Below are positions 26,521 through 35,769 of a stretch of 64,000 nucleotides of DNA, piece after piece. The translations under genes were made by a program, and so were the position numbers. The DNA is from Myroides marinus (GTDB taxonomy: Bacteria; Bacteroidota; Bacteroidia; Flavobacteriales; Flavobacteriaceae): NCBI RefSeq assembly GCF_900109075.1, contig NZ_FNYS01000007.1, positions 62,001-126,000 of the forward strand, written 5' to 3'. Each line of letters begins with the position of its first letter. Within the stretch, counting starts at the first letter, position 1. The notes beneath the pieces are model-generated. The model saw only the letters and a list, made by a program, of their open reading frames with translations. It ran no database searches and was not told the origin of the DNA.

Positions 26521-27141
26521 TTAGAAGATATCAGTATCCCCTTTTCCTTCTCTTATAAGTTCTGGCTCGTCACCTGACAAGTCAATTACTGTCGAAGCTT
26601 CATTAGTTCCATATCCACCATCAATAACCACATCTACAATATTTTGCCACTTTTCGAAGATTAATTCTGGATCAGTAGTATACTCTAGTATTTCATCCTC
26701 ATCATATATAGAAGTTGACACAATAGGGTTACCCAACTTCTTCACAATCTCTCTCGCGATATTATTATCAGGCACACGTATACCAACTGTCTTTTTCTTT
26801 TTAAAATCCTTTGGTAGATCATTATTACCAGGTAAGATAAATGTATATGGTCCAGGCAAAGCCTTTTTCAATATTTTAAAAGTCGAAGTATCTATTTGTT
26901 TTACATAGTGTGAGATATTGCTCAAGTCATGACAAACAAAAGAAAAGTTAGCTTTCTCTAGTTTTATTCCTTTGATCTTCGCAATCTTCTCTAACGCTTT
27001 TGAATTAGAGATATCACACCCTAACCCATATACAGTATCCGTTGGGTAGATTACTAATCCTCCATCTCTCAATACCTTTACTACTTTATCTATCTCTTTC
27101 TCGTTAGGATTCTCTGGATAGATCTTAATAAACTGAGCCAT
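26521..27141 (-). CDS. Sua5/YciO/YrdC-family L-threonylcarbamoyladenylate synthase
   Basis: The 206-residue protein has the YrdC fold signatures: RDGGLVIYPTDTVYGLGCDI near residue 28, FSFVCHDLSNIS near 85, PGPYTFILPG near 111, and GIRVPDN near 130. Enzymes of this fold make threonylcarbamoyl-AMP for the t6A modification of tRNA position 37. The length fits the short YciO/YrdC form without the Sua5 C-terminal domain, so a YciO-like role is possible. It lies 29 bases downstream of the PcrA-like helicase gene and is probably co-transcribed with it. Confidence 0.9.
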   Translation of the reverse strand: MAQFIKIYPENPNEKEIDKVVKVLRDGGLVIYPTDTVYGLGCDISNSKALEKIAKIKGIKLEKANFSFVCHDLSNISHYVKQIDTSTFKILKKALPGPYTFILPGNNDLPKDFKKKKTVGIRVPDNNIAREIVKKLGNPIVSTSIYDEDEILEYTTDPELIFEKWQNIVDVVIDGGYGTNEASTVIDLSGDEPELIREGKGDTDIF

Positions 27142-27170
27142 ACTCTTATAATTATATACTATACAATTTA

Positions 27171-29507
27171 CTATAAAACTTGAAGCTTCGCAAATCTTAG
27201 AAGTAGTTTTTTAATTCCACCAACATCAAAGCGTATTTCAGCCTTTTTATCTGCCCCTACACCTTCTAGATTTATAATTACCCCTTTACCGAAACGTTCA
27301 TGCATAACAGTATTTCCTACTTCTAGATTCTGATTACCATTTGTTAGGCTACTAGGTTTAGAAGTAGACATATCTACAGGCTTCAGCTTTCTGATATTTC
27401 TATTTTCTTTCGGTTCTTCATTATCTGTAACATAAGCTGGAGGCGTACCTGCTATAGGCTTATTTAATCTCAACTTACTCTTATCTACATCTCCAAAGAT
27501 ATCAGCATTAATAGTCGGTTTATATCTATAGTTAGTCTCTACAGGTGTCAGATACTCTAGATATTCATCTTTAATCTCTTCGATAAAACGAGACGGATCA
27601 CTATCCACTAATTTACCCCATCTATATCTAGACTGAGCATATGTCAAATAAGCTTGATGCTCAGCACGAGTTAAAGCTACATAAAACAACCTTCTCTCCT
27701 CCTCTAACTCACTACGTGTATTCATACTCATCGCACTTGGAAATAAATCTTCTTCCATCCCCACACAGAACACTGTAGGGAATTCAAGACCTTTCGCTAA
27801 GTGGATAGTCATAAGTGCTACTCTATCATCATCTCCAGTATCTTTATCTAAGTCAGTAGCCAATGCCACATCTTCCATAAACTCACTAAGTGCACCTCTA
27901 GCACCATCTACCTCACGTTGTCCTTCGATAAAATCCTTGATACCATTTAGAAGCTCTTCGATATTCTCCATACGAGTAATACCCTCTGGAGTAGTATCTT
28001 TTCTCATCTCTTGAACTAGACCAGTCTTCTTTACTATATGTTCAGTTAATTGATAAGCATCCATCGTAGATTCTAATGCTTGGAATGCCTTAATCATATT
28101 GCTAAAGTCACTCAACTTATTACGAGTACCAGCAGTAATCTTTAAATCAATCTTATCAATGTGCTCTATCACCTCAAATATAGAACGCTTATAGTGATTA
28201 GCAGCAATAGTCAACTTATCCATTGTAGTATTACCAATACCTCTTGCAGGATAATTAATCACACGTACTAACGCTTCTTCATCTTTAGGATTGATTACCA
28301 TTCTCAAATAACACAATACATCCTTAATCTCCTTGCGTTGATAGAATGACAACCCTCCGTAAATACGATATGGAATATCCTTTTTACGTAAGGCATCCTC
28401 CATAGCACGAGATTGTGCATTGGTTCTATATAAGATAGCAAAATCTCCATTATTTTTTTGATTCTGCATTTTCTCTTCAAAGATGGTTGAAGCTACAAAA
28501 CGACCTTCTTCACCATCCGTTAAAGATCGGTGTACTTTAATCTTTGGTCCAAACTCATTAGCAGTCCAAACCACTTTCTCTAGTTTCACCTTATTATTAT
28601 CAATAACAGAGTTAGCAGCCTCTACAATATTTCTAGAAGAACGATAGTTCTGTTCTAGTCTATACGTTTGCACTCCTTCATAATCTTTCTGGAAGTTCAA
28701 GATATTATTGATATTCGCCCCTCTAAATGCATAGATACTCTGAGCATCATCCCCAACTACACATATATTCTGAAAACGGTCAGATAAAGCCCTAACGATT
28801 AAGTATTGCGAGTGGTTTGTATCTTGGTACTCATCCACTAGAATATATTTAAATCTATTCTGATATTTAGATAACACGTCAGGAAAACGAGTAAGTAACT
28901 CATTTGTCTTTAATAATAAATCGTCAAAATCCATTGCTCCAGATTTGAAACAACGCTCTACATAATTATTATATATCTCACCAATACGAGGTCTTTTACT
29001 CATCGCATCTGCTTCTTGTAGTTCTGGGTTATTGTAATAAGCCTTTACAGTGATCAAACTATTTTTATAAGAAGAGATTCTTCCCAATACTTCTTTAGGC
29101 TTATAGATATCTCTATCTAACTGCATTTCTTTAATAATCTGACCGATAAGTCGCTGACTATCCTGAGAGTCATAAATAGTAAAATTACTAGGATATCCTA
29201 GTTTATCAGCCTCTGCCCTAAGTATTTTAGCAAATACAGAGTGGAATGTTCCCATCCATAGATTCTTTGCTTCTGAATTACCCACTATTTGAGCAATCCT
29301 CACTTTCATTTCACGAGCAGCCTTATTCGTAAACGTTAACGATAGAATATTAAATGCATCAACACCTTGATGCATCAAGTAAGCTATACGTAACGTCAAC
29401 ACCCTCGTCTTTCCTGAACCCGCACCAGCGATTACTATCATTGGCCCATCTTTTTGAAGCACAGGGGCTCTCTGAGCCTCATTTAACTGATCTATATAAT
29501 TTTGCAT
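27171..29507 (-). CDS. UvrD/PcrA-type superfamily 1 DNA helicase
   Basis: The 778-residue protein has the SF1A helicase motifs: Q motif LNEAQRAPV, Walker A IVIAGAGSGKTRVLTLRIAY, motif II LVDEYQDTN, motif III VVGDDAQSIYAFRGA, motif IV LEQNYRSS, and motif VI FYVALTRAEHQAYLTYA. A basic C-terminal tail ends in a Tudor-like KFGKGVIINLEGVGADKKAEI-type segment, as in PcrA. It unwinds DNA 3' to 5' in repair and replication. I start at the ATG at 29507, because the TTG eight codons upstream is the 3' end of a TAATTTTG promoter box (29529-29536). Confidence 0.96.
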   Translation of the reverse strand: MQNYIDQLNEAQRAPVLQKDGPMIVIAGAGSGKTRVLTLRIAYLMHQGVDAFNILSLTFTNKAAREMKVRIAQIVGNSEAKNLWMGTFHSVFAKILRAEADKLGYPSNFTIYDSQDSQRLIGQIIKEMQLDRDIYKPKEVLGRISSYKNSLITVKAYYNNPELQEADAMSKRPRIGEIYNNYVERCFKSGAMDFDDLLLKTNELLTRFPDVLSKYQNRFKYILVDEYQDTNHSQYLIVRALSDRFQNICVVGDDAQSIYAFRGANINNILNFQKDYEGVQTYRLEQNYRSSRNIVEAANSVIDNNKVKLEKVVWTANEFGPKIKVHRSLTDGEEGRFVASTIFEEKMQNQKNNGDFAILYRTNAQSRAMEDALRKKDIPYRIYGGLSFYQRKEIKDVLCYLRMVINPKDEEALVRVINYPARGIGNTTMDKLTIAANHYKRSIFEVIEHIDKIDLKITAGTRNKLSDFSNMIKAFQALESTMDAYQLTEHIVKKTGLVQEMRKDTTPEGITRMENIEELLNGIKDFIEGQREVDGARGALSEFMEDVALATDLDKDTGDDDRVALMTIHLAKGLEFPTVFCVGMEEDLFPSAMSMNTRSELEEERRLFYVALTRAEHQAYLTYAQSRYRWGKLVDSDPSRFIEEIKDEYLEYLTPVETNYRYKPTINADIFGDVDKSKLRLNKPIAGTPPAYVTDNEEPKENRNIRKLKPVDMSTSKPSSLTNGNQNLEVGNTVMHERFGKGVIINLEGVGADKKAEIRFDVGGIKKLLLRFAKLQVL

Positions 29508-29528
29508 ATCTAATTTACTCGAAAGTGT

Positions 29529-29536
29529 CAAAATTA
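29529..29536 (-). promoter_or_regulatory. -7 promoter box of the PcrA/UvrD gene
   Basis: On the minus strand TAATTTTG matches the consensus and ends 21 bases before the chosen ATG. Its TTG is the false start of the longer open frame. Confidence 0.72.
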
Positions 29537-29605
29537 CAATTACTATACCTTTATAACAAGTTTTTTACCACCATAAAAATTTCTCCCTTAAAACATAATA
29601 TTCCC

Positions 29606-29613
29606 TACTTTTG
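29606..29613 (+). promoter_or_regulatory. -7 promoter box for the membrane-anchored protein gene
   Basis: TACTTTTG matches TAnnTTTG and ends 16 bases before the ATG at 29630. It rules out upstream ATGs in the same frame, which overlap the helicase gene. Confidence 0.72.
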
Positions 29614-29629
29614 TCAAAAAAAGTTCGCA

Positions 29630-30163
29630 ATGAATACAGATTTCATCTTACAATTAGTCGCTTATACTATTCCTGCTTTAATTACAGCAGCTATAGCTTA
29701 TATGTCCTTCAACAAACTTTTAGAGAAACAAACCAGAAAGGATCTCTATCTACTAGAACAACTAAAAACTCAGACTACTGTTGACTTACAAGCATTAAAG
29801 CTGCAAGCATTCGAGCGTCTAATTATACTAATAGAAAGAATTGACTTAAAAAAACTTGTTTTAAGAGTTAACCCTAACTCAGAGGACAAGACTTTATATT
29901 TACTTAATCTTATCACTCATTTAGATCAAGAATTTGATTACAATGTTTCACAACAAGTTTATGTGAGTAGCGAACTATGGCAAATACTAGTGCAAACTAA
30001 AAATGATATTACTGAACTAATTCAGATTACTAGTGCCAATCCAAATATCTTAGACGCTACACAACTAAGACAAGCTTTAATTAGCCAAACTACTCAGATA
30101 GAACAAAAACTTGAAGTAGTTAGAAAGGCAATAAAACTTGAAGCAAATACAATTACAGAATAA
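29630..30163 (+). CDS. Uncharacterised membrane-anchored coiled-coil protein (DUF7935-like)
   Basis: The 177-residue protein has one N-terminal membrane segment (QLVAYTIPALITAAIAYMSF, residues 7-26). A long, helical, Gln/Leu-rich cytoplasmic part follows (LKTQTTVDLQALKLQAFERL and later TQIEQKLEVVRKAIKLEA). The frame could extend 92 codons upstream, but that part overlaps pcrA antisense, and a promoter box sits at 29606-29613, so I start at 29630. I recall similar proteins in Flavobacteriaceae grouped as DUF7935, but I am unsure of that name. The DUF4197 gene follows 11 bases later, so the two form an operon. Confidence 0.8.
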   Translation: MNTDFILQLVAYTIPALITAAIAYMSFNKLLEKQTRKDLYLLEQLKTQTTVDLQALKLQAFERLIILIERIDLKKLVLRVNPNSEDKTLYLLNLITHLDQEFDYNVSQQVYVSSELWQILVQTKNDITELIQITSANPNILDATQLRQALISQTTQIEQKLEVVRKAIKLEANTITE

Positions 30164-30174
30164 TAAAAACCACT

Positions 30175-30954
30175 ATGAATAAAACAATGATTGCTACTGC
30201 ACTTATGATTTGTGCTTTAGCCAACTCCCCAATCGTTACTGCTCAAAATAGCAAAACAACTAATCTAATCAACAGTATCTCTCAAGATAAAGTTGCTAAA
30301 GGATTAAAAGAAGCCCTTGACAAAGGAATTACAGAGCAAGTTAATCTATTAGCTAAACCTGATGGTTTCTTAAAGAATGAGCTTGTGAAAATTGTTATGC
30401 CAGAAGAATTCCAAAAAGTAGACAAAGCTTTGAGAAGACTTGGTATGGGTAGCTTAGCTGATCAAGGTACAGTATTAATTAACCGTGCAGCTGAAAACGC
30501 AGTAAAAGAAGCAACACCTATTTTTGTTGATGCAATAAAGAATATGACTTTCAGCGATGCTAAAGACATCCTTATTGGTGGTAAATCTGCTGCAACTGAT
30601 TACTTAAAGAAAAGTACGACTAAAAGTCTTTACGAGAAATTTAGTCCTGTTATTAACACATCATTATCAAATGTAGGTGCAGATGTTATCTGGGAAAAAA
30701 TGTCTAGTACTTACAATTCTCTTCCATTAGTTTCGCCAGTAACAACTGATTTGACAGACTACATCACTACTCAGACGATGGATGGAGTATTTAAAGCTAT
30801 CGCTGTAGAGGAGAAAAATATTAGAGAAAATATAACAGGTTCACGAGATACGAAGTTATTGAAAGATGTATTCGCAATTCAAGATAATCTAACAAACTCT
30901 ACTAAAAATAACACATCGAATAATTCTAAGAAGAAACAAATAAAGAATAAATAA
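30175..30954 (+). CDS. DUF4197-family exported protein
   Basis: The 259-residue protein begins with a signal peptide ending near residue 23 (ANSPIVTAQ). The body matches DUF4197: KVAKGLKEALDKGITEQVNL, LGMGSLADQGTVLINRAAE, FSDAKDILIGGKSAATDYL, and YEKFSPVINTSLSNVGAD. DUF4197 proteins are periplasmic or lipoprotein-like and of unknown function. A low-complexity Asn/Lys tail ends the protein. It is 11 bases downstream of the membrane-anchored protein gene. Confidence 0.9.
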   Translation: MNKTMIATALMICALANSPIVTAQNSKTTNLINSISQDKVAKGLKEALDKGITEQVNLLAKPDGFLKNELVKIVMPEEFQKVDKALRRLGMGSLADQGTVLINRAAENAVKEATPIFVDAIKNMTFSDAKDILIGGKSAATDYLKKSTTKSLYEKFSPVINTSLSNVGADVIWEKMSSTYNSLPLVSPVTTDLTDYITTQTMDGVFKAIAVEEKNIRENITGSRDTKLLKDVFAIQDNLTNSTKNNTSNNSKKKQIKNK

Positions 30955-31107
30955 TAAAAACCTAAATTCTTTAAACATTAAAATGTTTTTTATTTAAAAA
31001 TATAAATATAACATTATTATAACATTCAATTAACTGCCCTATCCAAATATTTTTTTGATATTTGTAGTATCAAAAATGATTGATTTCATAATAGTTAGGG
31101 TTAGTTA

Positions 31108-31140
31108 AAAAAGCCGAGTAGTGGTTCTACTCGGCTTTTT
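31108..31140. terminator. Bidirectional terminator
   Basis: A perfect 14-bp stem AAAAAGCCGAGTAG around a 5-base loop, between convergent genes. Confidence 0.92.
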
Positions 31141-31164
31141 CTTTTTTATATAAATACTGACAGT

Positions 31165-31920
31165 TTATTTACGTGTCAATACGATCATTAATTCTACTAG
31201 ATCATCTGTACTAACCCCTAGAAAAGGAGAAGCTATTGAAGCAGGTACATAGATCTTTTTTCCATTTGCAAATTCTAGATTACTATCCCCTTCCTCATTC
31301 CATATTGCCAATTGTTTATCATATTCATCAAATAACTCATACACCAATCTATCATTTTCTTCACGTCTCTCTACTTTACCTTTTGTACTAAATTCGCCTA
31401 ACTCTATAGTACCATACTCCCCTTCTTGATTAATACTTATGCCCAGACTGTTAAATGACTTCAACTTCTCTTTAAACCCATTTTCTGCATCAGTTATCTT
31501 CTTAACTATAGCACTAAGTTTTCCATCATCTGTATCCATAATCTTTTTAACAACCTCACTATCTATTCCTTTTTCTGTAAATACAGGATAACTAACAGAT
31601 GAAAACTCTTTTAATATCAACTTAGATCTAGATTGAATACTACCTCTATAAGGAGTTTCTATATAGACATCCTTAGCACTTTTAGGAGTTGTAACTTTAA
31701 AATACTGTATGTATTTCTTAAGATCTAACATCAATGCATTTACTTCCACAGTAAACAGAACCTCATTCTCTATAGTAGAAACAGTGATTTTCTTATTCTT
31801 TTCTACTAAAGTTCCTATGGGGTCTTTACCATAAAGTATCTTCTCTTTTTTCATGCTCACTTTTTGAGCCATCATCACAGTACTAACCATCAGCAGTACC
31901 ATTAACAAGCAATTTTTCAT
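31165..31920 (-). CDS. Exported hypothetical protein
   Basis: With the start at ATG 31920 the protein is 251 residues and opens with a signal peptide (MKNCLLMVLLMVSTVMMAQ). The mature part is a mixed alpha/beta domain rich in Lys and Glu (KVSMKKEKILYGKDPIGTLV, then VERREENDRLVYELFDEYDK) without recognised motifs. The same frame stays open for 61 more codons upstream, into the neighbouring gene. A TATTTTTG box at 31941-31948 puts the transcription start just before 31920, so the long version and the ATG at 31938 are unlikely. Confidence 0.72.
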   Translation of the reverse strand: MKNCLLMVLLMVSTVMMAQKVSMKKEKILYGKDPIGTLVEKNKKITVSTIENEVLFTVEVNALMLDLKKYIQYFKVTTPKSAKDVYIETPYRGSIQSRSKLILKEFSSVSYPVFTEKGIDSEVVKKIMDTDDGKLSAIVKKITDAENGFKEKLKSFNSLGISINQEGEYGTIELGEFSTKGKVERREENDRLVYELFDEYDKQLAIWNEEGDSNLEFANGKKIYVPASIASPFLGVSTDDLVELMIVLTRK

Positions 31921-31940
31921 TTTAAATATCTTTTTCATAA

Positions 31941-31948
31941 CAAAAATA
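31941..31948 (-). promoter_or_regulatory. -7 promoter box of the exported protein gene
   Basis: TATTTTTG on the minus strand, 20 bases before ATG 31920. Confidence 0.65.
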
Positions 31949-31957
31949 CAAAAAAAA

Positions 31958-31987
31958 TAAGCGACCTCTTTTTCAAGAGATCGCTTA
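31958..31987 (-). terminator. Terminator of the BtuF-like gene
   Basis: TAAGCGACCTCTT pairs with AAGAGATCGCTTA (one mismatch) around a 4-base loop, with an A run that reads as T on the minus strand. Confidence 0.82.
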
Positions 31988-32005
31988 GATCTATATGTCA
32001 AAACA

Positions 32006-32821
32006 TTAAAATGTTCCGCTGTCTGCAATTCTATTATGTATCTGTTTAAAGTATTCAAAGGCATTGAATAAATGGGTACCATGCCAAGAGAACATCTCTC
32101 CATCTACAAAAATTGTTTTACCATGATGAGTATGTCTTCCTAATTCGAAAGCATGTTCTTCTTTAAAGGGATAAGGTTCTGAAGACAAGAATACCAATTC
32201 TGGATCCCCTTGTATTCTTATTTTTCTAATCTCTACTTCAGGATAACGCTCTTCTCTATTAGCATATACATTAGTAAACTTGTTTAAAGTCAAAAGGGTA
32301 TTGATAAAAGTGTGATCACCTGCCACCATATAAGGTTCTCTCCAGATAAAATAAGCTGCTTTATACGAATCCTTTGTCGTTACAAAGGACATAAAATCCT
32401 TAATTGCAAAGTCTATCTTATCATTCCATTTCTTTGCTTCAGTACGTTTGTTAAACAGCACACCGAAGTCCTCTATCATTTGCTTATTATCTTCTAAAGT
32501 AACAACATCTGTTACCCATACTGGACAGATATCTTTAAGACTTTCCACTATCTCTAGTGTATTTTCTTCTTTATTAGCAATAATAATATCTGGATTAAGT
32601 GCTTTTATCTTTTCGATATGAACCTTCTTCGTTCCACCTACTTTGATCTTCACAACACCTAAGTGATAAGGATGAACACAGAACTTAGTAATTCCCTTAA
32701 TCTCATCTTCTAATCCTAAATCACATAGTGTTTCTGTCTGTGACGGAACTAGTGAAATAATCCTCTTTGGTGCTTGTTCGAAGCGGTGCTCTTGCCCTAT
32801 TTGATCTTTTAATACAATCAT
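32006..32821 (-). CDS. BtuF-like helical-backbone metal receptor protein without signal peptide
   Basis: The 271-residue protein has the fold of ABC-transporter substrate-binding proteins of the BtuF/FhuD class: [20 protein letters not shown] near residue 18, [17 protein letters not shown] near 67, and [17 protein letters not shown] near 211. It has no signal peptide or lipobox; the start [14 protein letters not shown] already lies in the first strand. It may act in the cytoplasm or belong to a non-transport branch of the family. It overlaps pyrF by four bases (ATGA), so translation is coupled to a pyrimidine gene, and no ABC transporter gene lies nearby. Confidence 0.82.
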   Translation of the reverse strand: MIVLKDQIGQEHRFEQAPKRIISLVPSQTETLCDLGLEDEIKGITKFCVHPYHLGVVKIKVGGTKKVHIEKIKALNPDIIIANKEENTLEIVESLKDICPVWVTDVVTLEDNKQMIEDFGVLFNKRTEAKKWNDKIDFAIKDFMSFVTTKDSYKAAYFIWREPYMVAGDHTFINTLLTLNKFTNVYANREERYPEVEIRKIRIQGDPELVFLSSEPYPFKEEHAFELGRHTHHGKTIFVDGEMFSWHGTHLFNAFEYFKQIHNRIADSGTF

Positions 32822-33639
32822 ACCATTTTATTTAATATCTCCTCCATTTCTATCTGAATGGCCTTAGCTTCTAAACCTGCTTTCTCAGCAAAGTCTTCTG
32901 CTTTAGATGCAAAGATAATCCCTCTTGACGAATTGATTAACAATCCTACATTTTTATTTAAACCATATTTGCAAACATCTTGTAGATTACCTCCTTGAGC
33001 ACCTACACCAGGTACTAACAAGAAACTATCAGGAACTATCTTTCTGATTTCTTCAAAATACTCAGCCTTAGTTGCCCCTACTACATACATTAAGTTCTCA
33101 GCATTCTCATACTGTTGAGACGTTTCTAATACATGTTGATATAATGGTTTACCATCAACCTCTTTTGTTTGGAAGTCAAATGCCCCTTGATTAGAAGTCA
33201 AAGCTAAAAGTATAGTATGTTTGTCTTTAAATGCTAAGAAAGGTTCTACTGAATCTTTCCCCATATATGGAGCTACTGTAACACTATCAAAAGACATATC
33301 TTCAAAGAATGCTTTAGCGTACATAGAAGCTGTATTACCGATATCTCCACGTTTTGCATCCGCGATTGTATATACCTCTGGATAATTCTCATTGATATAC
33401 TCTATCGTTTTCTTTAATGACATCCATCCTTTGATACCATATGCTTCATAGAAAGCAATATTCGGTTTATAAGCTACAGCATACTGATGTGTCGCATCTA
33501 TTATGGCTTTATTAAAACTAAAAATAGGATCTTCTTCCTTTAAAAGGAAAGTAGGAATCTTATCTAAATCAACATCCAACCCTACGCATAGAAAGGATTT
33601 CTTTTGTTTGATTTGCTCAATTAATTGTTGTGTAGTCAT
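32818..33639 (-). CDS. pyrF: Orotidine 5'-phosphate decarboxylase, type 2
   Basis: The 273-residue TIM-barrel enzyme makes UMP from OMP. Signatures are [17 protein letters not shown] near residue 13, [15 protein letters not shown] near 53, the catalytic [20 protein letters not shown] near 92, and [14 protein letters not shown] near 212. The length is typical for the type-2 form of Bacteroidota and actinobacteria. I use the ATG at 33639, since the longer start at 33684 would lie within the prfA terminator hairpin (33663-33693). The BtuF-like gene follows with a 4-base overlap. Confidence 0.95.
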   Translation of the reverse strand: MTTQQLIEQIKQKKSFLCVGLDVDLDKIPTFLLKEEDPIFSFNKAIIDATHQYAVAYKPNIAFYEAYGIKGWMSLKKTIEYINENYPEVYTIADAKRGDIGNTASMYAKAFFEDMSFDSVTVAPYMGKDSVEPFLAFKDKHTILLALTSNQGAFDFQTKEVDGKPLYQHVLETSQQYENAENLMYVVGATKAEYFEEIRKIVPDSFLLVPGVGAQGGNLQDVCKYGLNKNVGLLINSSRGIIFASKAEDFAEKAGLEAKAIQIEMEEILNKMV

Positions 33640-33662
33640 ATCTAGTAGTTGTAGTTTAAAAA

Positions 33663-33693
33663 AAACCACACTATACAAAAGCAAGTGTGGTTT
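33663..33693 (-). terminator. Terminator of prfA
   Basis: AAACCACACT and AGTGTGGTTT form a 10-bp stem, with an A run (T on the minus strand) after it. Confidence 0.85.
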
Positions 33694-33713
33694 ATTATAT
33701 TTATGAAAGACGA

Positions 33714-34787
33714 TTAATAAACGTCTCCTTCTTTTAATTTCTCTGTATTACTTACTAACTGTAATTCATCGATAACTTTCTGGATGTTACCATTCATAAC
33801 ACCATCTAGATCGTATAAAGTAAGTCCGATACGGTGATCAGTAACACGTCCTTGTGGGTAGTTATAAGTTCTAATCTTAGCAGATCTATCACCACTACTT
33901 ACTTGAGACGAACGTTTTGTAGCATCTTCAGCTTGTTTTTTAGCTAATTCCATCTCATATAAACGAGAACGCAATACAGTCAAAGCTTTATCTTTATTCT
34001 TGTGTTGAGATTTCTCATCCTGACATTGAGCCACTAATCCAGTTGGAATGTGTGTCATACGCACAGCTGACTTAGTTGTATTTACTGACTGTCCTCCAGG
34101 CCCTGACGAACAGAAGAAATCAATACGTACATCATTCATATCAATCTGTACATCAAACTCTTCAGCTTCTGGCAATACCATAACAGTAGCCGCAGACGTG
34201 TGTACACGTCCTTGAGTTTCTGTCTGAGGAACACGTTGTACACGGTGCACACCAGCCTCATACTTTAATGTACCATAAACGTCTTCACCAGTAACTTCAA
34301 AGATTACCTCTTTATATCCACCTGAAGTACCTTCATTTACATCTACCACAGAAGTTCTCCATCCTCTACCTTCACAATATTTAGTGTACATTCTGAATAA
34401 GTCTCCTGCGAAGATACTAGCCTCATCTCCACCTGTACCAGCACGTACCTCAACCATTACGTTTTTAGCATCCTCTGGATCCTTAGGTATCAATAAGAAT
34501 TTAATCTCTTCCTCTAATTCAGGTAAACGTCCTTTTGCTTCATCTAACTGCATTTTAGCCATTTCGACCATTTCAGCATCACTTCCATCAGCTAATATTT
34601 CATTAGCCTCATCCATATTACCTCTAAGATTTACATATTCAGCACGTTTTTCAACTAATTGTTTTAAATCTTTATATTCTTTATTTAATTGTACGTAACG
34701 TTTTTGATCAGCAATAACATCTGGCTGAATAATTAAGTCAGAAACTTCGTCAAAACGTTGCTTTATAATTTGTAGTCTATCTAACAT
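33714..34787 (-). CDS. prfA: Peptide chain release factor 1
   Basis: The 357-residue protein carries the peptidyl-tRNA hydrolysis motif GGQ ([17 protein letters not shown], near residue 229) and the stop-codon recognition region [20 protein letters not shown]. The recognition tripeptide reads PQT where E. coli RF1 has PAT; the middle residue varies among RF1 proteins, so UAA/UAG reading should be retained. It has its own TACCTTTG promoter box and its own terminator, so it is a single-gene transcript. Confidence 0.97.
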   Translation of the reverse strand: MLDRLQIIKQRFDEVSDLIIQPDVIADQKRYVQLNKEYKDLKQLVEKRAEYVNLRGNMDEANEILADGSDAEMVEMAKMQLDEAKGRLPELEEEIKFLLIPKDPEDAKNVMVEVRAGTGGDEASIFAGDLFRMYTKYCEGRGWRTSVVDVNEGTSGGYKEVIFEVTGEDVYGTLKYEAGVHRVQRVPQTETQGRVHTSAATVMVLPEAEEFDVQIDMNDVRIDFFCSSGPGGQSVNTTKSAVRMTHIPTGLVAQCQDEKSQHKNKDKALTVLRSRLYEMELAKKQAEDATKRSSQVSSGDRSAKIRTYNYPQGRVTDHRIGLTLYDLDGVMNGNIQKVIDELQLVSNTEKLKEGDVY

Positions 34788-34816
34788 ATCCTAAAATAGA
34801 TAATTTATTTGGTTCG

Positions 34817-34824
34817 CAAAGGTA
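34817..34824 (-). promoter_or_regulatory. -7 promoter box of prfA
   Basis: TACCTTTG on the minus strand, 29 bases upstream of the prfA ATG. Confidence 0.75.
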
Positions 34825-34832
34825 CAAAAAAA

Positions 34833-34856
34833 GAGGAATATATCAATATATTCCTC
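34833..34856 (-). terminator. Terminator of the YceI-like gene
   Basis: GAGGAATATAT and ATATATTCCTC form an 11-bp stem with a 2-base centre, followed by a T run on the minus strand. Confidence 0.88.
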
Positions 34857-34881
34857 TCCAATTACACTACAAAAGTAGCTA

Positions 34882-35493
34882 TTATTTTTTAATCTCAGCA
34901 GAAATCTCTACATCAGACCAAGTTTTTCCTTCGTGTAAATCTTTACAAGCAGCGTGTAAACTATCAAAAGCAGACTGAGCTGTAAAGTCAGCGATAATAT
35001 CGATAGCTCCATTTAATTTAAGAGCATCTCCTTCTACTGTATAAGTAAACTCTTTCTCTTTGCTGATTCCGTTCATTGTTAAGTTTACGATAACTTTACC
35101 ATCTTTGAACTCACCAAAGAATCCACTGATATTACCTACCATCTTAGCGAAGAACTCAGCTTTAAGTTTCTCATCTCTTCCAGCATCATTAGTACTTACA
35201 GTAGCAGTTTCTACTACGAAGCTAGCTCCTTTTAAAGCTTCTTCTAAAGTAGCAGCATCAGCTTTCACTTCATTTAATTTAATAGAAGAGAAAGTTCCTT
35301 TAACCCCAACTTTCTTAGGAGTTTTAAACGCAGTCCACTCCATTGAGTAAGTTAACTCTTTAGCTGCAGGAGCTTCAGTTTCTACTTGCTCAGTTGTTGT
35401 TTCTGTTGTAGTTTCAGTATTAGCATCTTTTTTCTCTCCACAAGAGATTGCAAAAGCCCCGATTAGAGCTAAAGCCAAAAAGGATTTTTTCAT
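34882..35493 (-). CDS. YceI-family lipoprotein
   Basis: The 203-residue protein has a lipoprotein signal (MKKSFLALALIGAFAISC, lipobox Cys18). A Thr/Glu-rich linker follows, then a YceI-like lipocalin-fold domain of about 155 residues (MEWTAFKTPKKVGVKGTF, with FDGK-type strands and LNGAIDIIADF). YceI proteins bind polyisoprenoid or other amphiphilic molecules in the periplasm. Secretion as a lipoprotein is visible from the signal; the ligand is unknown. It is transcribed alone and ends in a strong hairpin. Confidence 0.9.
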   Translation of the reverse strand: MKKSFLALALIGAFAISCGEKKDANTETTTETTTEQVETEAPAAKELTYSMEWTAFKTPKKVGVKGTFSSIKLNEVKADAATLEEALKGASFVVETATVSTNDAGRDEKLKAEFFAKMVGNISGFFGEFKDGKVIVNLTMNGISKEKEFTYTVEGDALKLNGAIDIIADFTAQSAFDSLHAACKDLHEGKTWSDVEISAEIKK

Positions 35494-35729
35494 AAATATT
35501 GAGTTTTAATTTGATAACGTCTAAAGTACTACTTTCAGTACATTTAATTCTTAATTAAACATTAATTTTTTCTATACCTCCCAAGAGTGTGTCTATCTAT
35601 CACAACTTATAGCTTATTTATAAAACCTCTTAATCAAATAAAAAAGATGATATCAGCCTACTAAGTTTTATCAAAAACTAATGACATAAGATCCATTAAA
35701 GAACAGATCACTTCTATCTGATATAAAAA

Positions 35730-35756
35730 AAGACCTAACTGTGATAGTTAAGTCTT
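35730..35756 (-). terminator. Terminator of the pentapeptide-like gene
   Basis: AAGACCTAACT and AGTTAAGTCTT form an 11-bp stem with one G-U pair; an A run lies outside it. Confidence 0.82.
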
Positions 35757-35769
35757 CTTTTAAAATCTT

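Noticed and set aside
29354..29629. 92-codon N-terminal extension of the membrane-anchored protein
   Set aside because: It overlaps the helicase gene antisense, and a TACTTTTG promoter box at 29606-29613 places the transcript start downstream of it.
31921..32103. 61-codon N-terminal extension of the exported protein
   Set aside because: It runs into the BtuF-like gene and its terminator. The shorter start gives a proper signal peptide and a promoter box sits between.
33714..34787. PQT in place of PAT in release factor 1 as evidence for altered stop-codon reading
   Set aside because: The middle residue of the RF1 tripeptide varies naturally, Pro and Thr are kept, and genes here use TAA, TAG and TGA normally.
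34833..34856. Hairpin upstream of prfA as a riboswitch or leader regulator
   Set aside because: It is the terminator of the YceI-like gene on the same strand and lies upstream of the prfA promoter box, so it is not part of the prfA mRNA.
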